Shown piece after piece: positions 61,823 to 64,000 of a stretch of 64,000 nucleotides of DNA (positions within the stretch are counted from its first letter, which is position 1; the number at the start of each line of letters is the position of its first letter). This DNA comes from Pseudodonghicola flavimaris (GTDB lineage: Bacteria; Pseudomonadota; Alphaproteobacteria; Rhodobacterales; Rhodobacteraceae). A model generated the notes under the pieces. The model was given only the letters and a program-made list of their open reading frames with translations, was not told where the DNA came from and ran no database searches. Made by a program: the position numbers and the translations under genes. The stretch spans positions 1 through 64,000 of the forward strand of contig NZ_JASNJD010000010.1 in the NCBI RefSeq assembly GCF_030164425.1, written 5' to 3'.

Positions 61823-62331
61823 CCGATCCCAAGCCCCGCAAGACCGGCTCGAAACCAGCCGAGAGCATCACCTTCGACGAGATCGACCAGCGCATTCTGG
61901 ATATGTTGCAGCAGGACAGCGACACCCCGGTGCAGGCGATATCGGAGGCGGTGGGCCTGTCGGCCAACCCCTGCTGGCGCCGCATCAAGCGGATGGAAGA
62001 GGCCGGGCTGATCAAGGGCCGCGTCGCCCTGGTGGACCAGACCCGGGCGAATGTACCACTGACCGTCTTCATCGGCGTCAGCACCTCGCGGCACGAGATC
62101 GACTGGCTGAAACGGTTCCGCGCCCTGATCGACGAGATCCCCGAGGTGCTCGAAGCCTACCGGCTGACCGGAACGGTGGATTACATCCTCAAGGTGGCGG
62201 TGCCGGACATGGCCTCTTACGACGCGGTCTACAAGCGGATGATCGAGCGGCTGGAATTCAGTCAGGTCAACTCGATGATCTCGATGGAGGAACTGAAGTT
62301 CACCACCGCGATCCCGACGAAATACCTGTAA
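61819..62331 (+). CDS. Lrp/AsnC family transcriptional regulator
   Basis: 170 aa. After a ~20-residue basic extension comes the HTH DQRILDMLQQDSDTPVQAISEAVGLSANPCWRRIKRMEEAGLIKG, then the RAM/ligand domain (VPLTVFIGVSTSRHE; YRLTGTVDYILKVAVPDMASYD). Starts in an ATGA overlap with the VOC gene. Likely controls the divergent ABC/amidohydrolase operon and its own, sensing an amino acid. Confidence 0.93.
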   Translation: MTDPKPRKTGSKPAESITFDEIDQRILDMLQQDSDTPVQAISEAVGLSANPCWRRIKRMEEAGLIKGRVALVDQTRANVPLTVFIGVSTSRHEIDWLKRFRALIDEIPEVLEAYRLTGTVDYILKVAVPDMASYDAVYKRMIERLEFSQVNSMISMEELKFTTAIPTKYL

Positions 62332-62344
62332 CGTCCGGGATCAT

Positions 62345-62377
62345 GGCCCCGGGCGGCGCGTGCGTCCGCCCGGGGCC
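62345..62377. terminator. Terminator between Lrp and aldo/keto reductase genes
   Basis: Perfect 12-bp stem GGCCCCGGGCGG / CCGCCCGGGGCC with a 9-base loop between two convergent genes. Both may use it; no T-run is seen. Confidence 0.65.
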
Positions 62378-62391
62378 GGAACACGCCCCGA

Positions 62392-63342
62392 TCAGGCGCC
62401 GGCAGAAGTGAGCTGCCCCATCTCCTCGGCGCTCAGGCGCAGCGTCGCGGCGCGGGCGAAGCTCTCGACCTGGGCGACGCTGGTGGCGCTGGCAATCGGC
62501 GCCGTCACCCCGGGCCGGGCCATCACCCAGGCCAGCGCGACCTCTGCCGGCCTGGCACCATGCGTCGCCGCCACCGCCTCCAGCGCGTCCAGAAGCGCCA
62601 TGCCCCTGGGGTTCATGTAACTGTGCAGCCGATGCGCCCGGGCGCGGCCCTCCAGATCGGCCTCGCTGCGGTACTTGCCGCTGAGAAAGCCGGAGGCGAG
62701 GCTGAAATAGGTCACCACGGCGATGTCGTTGTCGATGCAGAAATCGGCCAGCGCGCCTTCGAACCCGGCCCGGTCATAGAGGTTATATTCCGGTTGCAGC
62801 ACCTGATAGGCCGGCAGCCCCTCGCGCTCGGAGACCTCCAGCGCGGCGCCCAGCATCTCCGCATCATAGTTGGAAGCGCCGATCGCCCGAATCTTGCCGG
62901 CCTTCAGCAGCTTGTCATAGGCGCCCAAGGTTTCGGCATGGGTGACGGAGGCATCCGGGGTATGGGAGAAATAAAGATCGATGGTCTCGATCCCCAGCCG
63001 GGCCAGGGAATTGTCGACGGCCTTCAGGATCCAGGCCTCAGACAGGCCCTTCTCCTCCGGCCCCAGCTCGAACCCGACCTTGGTGAACAGCGTGATCCGG
63101 TCGCGCATGCCGGGGCGGGCGGCCAGCCATTTGCCCAGCACGCTTTCCGATTCACCGCCCTTATGGCCGGGGGCCCAGGCGGAATAGACATCCGCGGTAT
63201 CGATCGCGTTGAAACCGTGATCGACGAAGGCGTCGAGAATGCGGAAGCTCTCCGCCTCATCCGCGGTCCAGCCGAAGACGTTGCCGCCAAAGACGATCGG
63301 CGCCGTTTTCAGCCCGGTCTTGCCGAGTTGCCTCATCTCCAT
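62392..63342 (-). CDS. Aldo/keto reductase
   Basis: 316 aa. Catalytic residues: Asp and Tyr in IDTADVYSAWAPGHKGG, Lys in LFTKVGF, His in DLYFSHTPD. Length and layout place it with the YajO/AKR11-like group (voltage-gated K channel beta-subunit type). NADPH-dependent carbonyl reductase. Followed upstream on the same strand by a LysR gene, 181 bases away. Confidence 0.92.
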   Translation of the reverse strand: MEMRQLGKTGLKTAPIVFGGNVFGWTADEAESFRILDAFVDHGFNAIDTADVYSAWAPGHKGGESESVLGKWLAARPGMRDRITLFTKVGFELGPEEKGLSEAWILKAVDNSLARLGIETIDLYFSHTPDASVTHAETLGAYDKLLKAGKIRAIGASNYDAEMLGAALEVSEREGLPAYQVLQPEYNLYDRAGFEGALADFCIDNDIAVVTYFSLASGFLSGKYRSEADLEGRARAHRLHSYMNPRGMALLDALEAVAATHGARPAEVALAWVMARPGVTAPIASATSVAQVESFARAATLRLSAEEMGQLTSAGA

Positions 63343-63523
63343 TTCGATTCTCCTTGCCTTTCAAAGCCTTGTCCCGGCGACCTTTGCATATGTCCCGGAA
63401 CCGTCCGGGCAAGACATGCAGCCCGCGCCGCCGAAGGCAAGCCCGCAGGCCGAAATCCACCCCCGGTGCCCTGCCCCTTGCCCGCCAATGCGGCACCCGC
63501 CCCCGGACCTCCCGGTCGAAGTT

Positions 63524-64000
63524 TCAGTCGATGTTTCCATCCCCGGCGGGTTCGGTCGGGGCGCTGTCGCGTGCCAGCCGCAAGAAAGCCTCCGCCGCCG
63601 GCGACAGATCGTGGCGCGCCCGGATGTATTGCAGGAACCGGCGGCGGCTGGCCGGCCCGTCGAAGGACAGGAACCTGAGCCCGAAGACGCCGGAGAAAAG
63701 GCCGGCATAGGCCGGCGCCACGGTGACGAAATCCTCCGTCCCGATCAGTGCCATGGCGCTCATCAGCCCCAGCACCCGCATGTCCTGCGCCCCCGGCATG
63801 CTGCGGGTGCCCAGAAGCGCGCGATGCAGCACCTCGCTGAAATCGTCCGAGTAATTGATCCAGCGCGACTGTTCGAGATCCTCCAGCGCCGGACGGCACC
63901 CGGAAACGGCCAGCCGCGATCCCGCCGAGACCACCAGCCGCATCGGCACCTCCCAGAGGAATTCCGCCGAGACGCCGTTGATCAGCGGCCGTTCCGGCCC
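63524..64000 (-). CDS. LysR family transcriptional regulator (C-terminal part)
   Basis: Open from the window edge to the stop at 63524; the HTH half lies beyond position 64000. The visible 158 residues form the LysR effector domain: GPERPLINGVSAEFLWEVPMRLVVSAGSRLAV, WINYSDDFSEVL, then LMSAMALIGTEDFVTVAPAYAGLF and the C-terminal SPAAEAFLRLARD. Co-directional with the aldo/keto reductase gene; may control it. Confidence 0.85.
   Translation of the reverse strand, partial: GPERPLINGVSAEFLWEVPMRLVVSAGSRLAVSGCRPALEDLEQSRWINYSDDFSEVLHRALLGTRSMPGAQDMRVLGLMSAMALIGTEDFVTVAPAYAGLFSGVFGLRFLSFDGPASRRRFLQYIRARHDLSPAAEAFLRLARDSAPTEPAGDGNID

Overview
The window is GC-rich and densely coded, with Shine-Dalgarno-led operons, many ATGA/TGATG overlaps, several TTG starts, TRAP and dipeptide-type ABC transporters and a pcaIJF set under an IclR regulator. 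This fits an alphaproteobacterium of the Rhodobacteraceae type (Paracoccus/Rhodobacter-like); that is inference from gene content and style, not a marker gene. No rRNA, tRNA, CRISPR array, integrase or replication origin was recognised.

Region 1 (1-12.4 kb) is an accessory defence island, visibly richer in A/T than the rest. It carries an unidentified zinc-ribbon protein, a two-gene DUF4297-like nuclease plus HerA ATPase system, and a complete three-gene Shango system (TerB protein, BrxD-like ATPase, DEAD/DEAH-like helicase; sngABC) on the opposite strand. Beyond it lies gene-poor debris with a frameshifted, internally deleted IS5-family transposase and an orphan palindromic operator.

Region 2 (12.4-24.7 kb) holds redox and small-molecule enzymes under local regulators: tautomerase, SDR and DUF2255 operon; MFS exporter; AraC regulator; Gfo/Idh/MocA and NAD(P)-binding proteins; aldo/keto reductase; secreted tannase/feruloyl-esterase family enzyme; Zn alcohol dehydrogenase; and a MerR - carboxymuconolactone decarboxylase - Tat-exported beta-propeller operon with a 19-bp-spaced MerR promoter.

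Region 3 (24.7-35.2 kb) has a MocR (PdxR-like) regulator divergent from a MOSC protein and a pyridoxal kinase gene broken by an early amber codon. Next comes a divergent catabolic block: GlxA-type AraC regulator, mandelate-racemase-type enzyme and Old-Yellow-Enzyme-type oxidoreductase on one strand; a GlpD-like flavoprotein, an ornithine-cyclodeaminase-like protein and a deleted HAD dehalogenase pseudogene on the other. A TGGACAT palindrome lies between the two arms.

Region 4 (35.3-50.2 kb) is aromatic catabolism. An IclR regulator faces pcaIJF. A MhpR-like IclR regulator then sits among an extradiol dioxygenase, acetoacetate-decarboxylase-like enzyme, acyl-CoA dehydrogenase, BKACE, GST, MhpA-like hydroxylase, TRAP transporter and FAH-family enzyme. 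Five copies of a GTTCA-N5-TGAAC palindrome precede its transcription units, defining a local regulon.

Region 5 (50.2-64 kb) is an eight-gene operon on the minus strand: dipeptide-type ABC importer, cysteine-desulfurase-like aminotransferase, amine/amino-acid flavoprotein oxidase, ATC-hydrolase-family protein and M20 amidohydrolase. It faces an SDR - VOC - Lrp operon, which probably includes its regulator. The window ends with an aldo/keto reductase and a LysR gene cut by the boundary.
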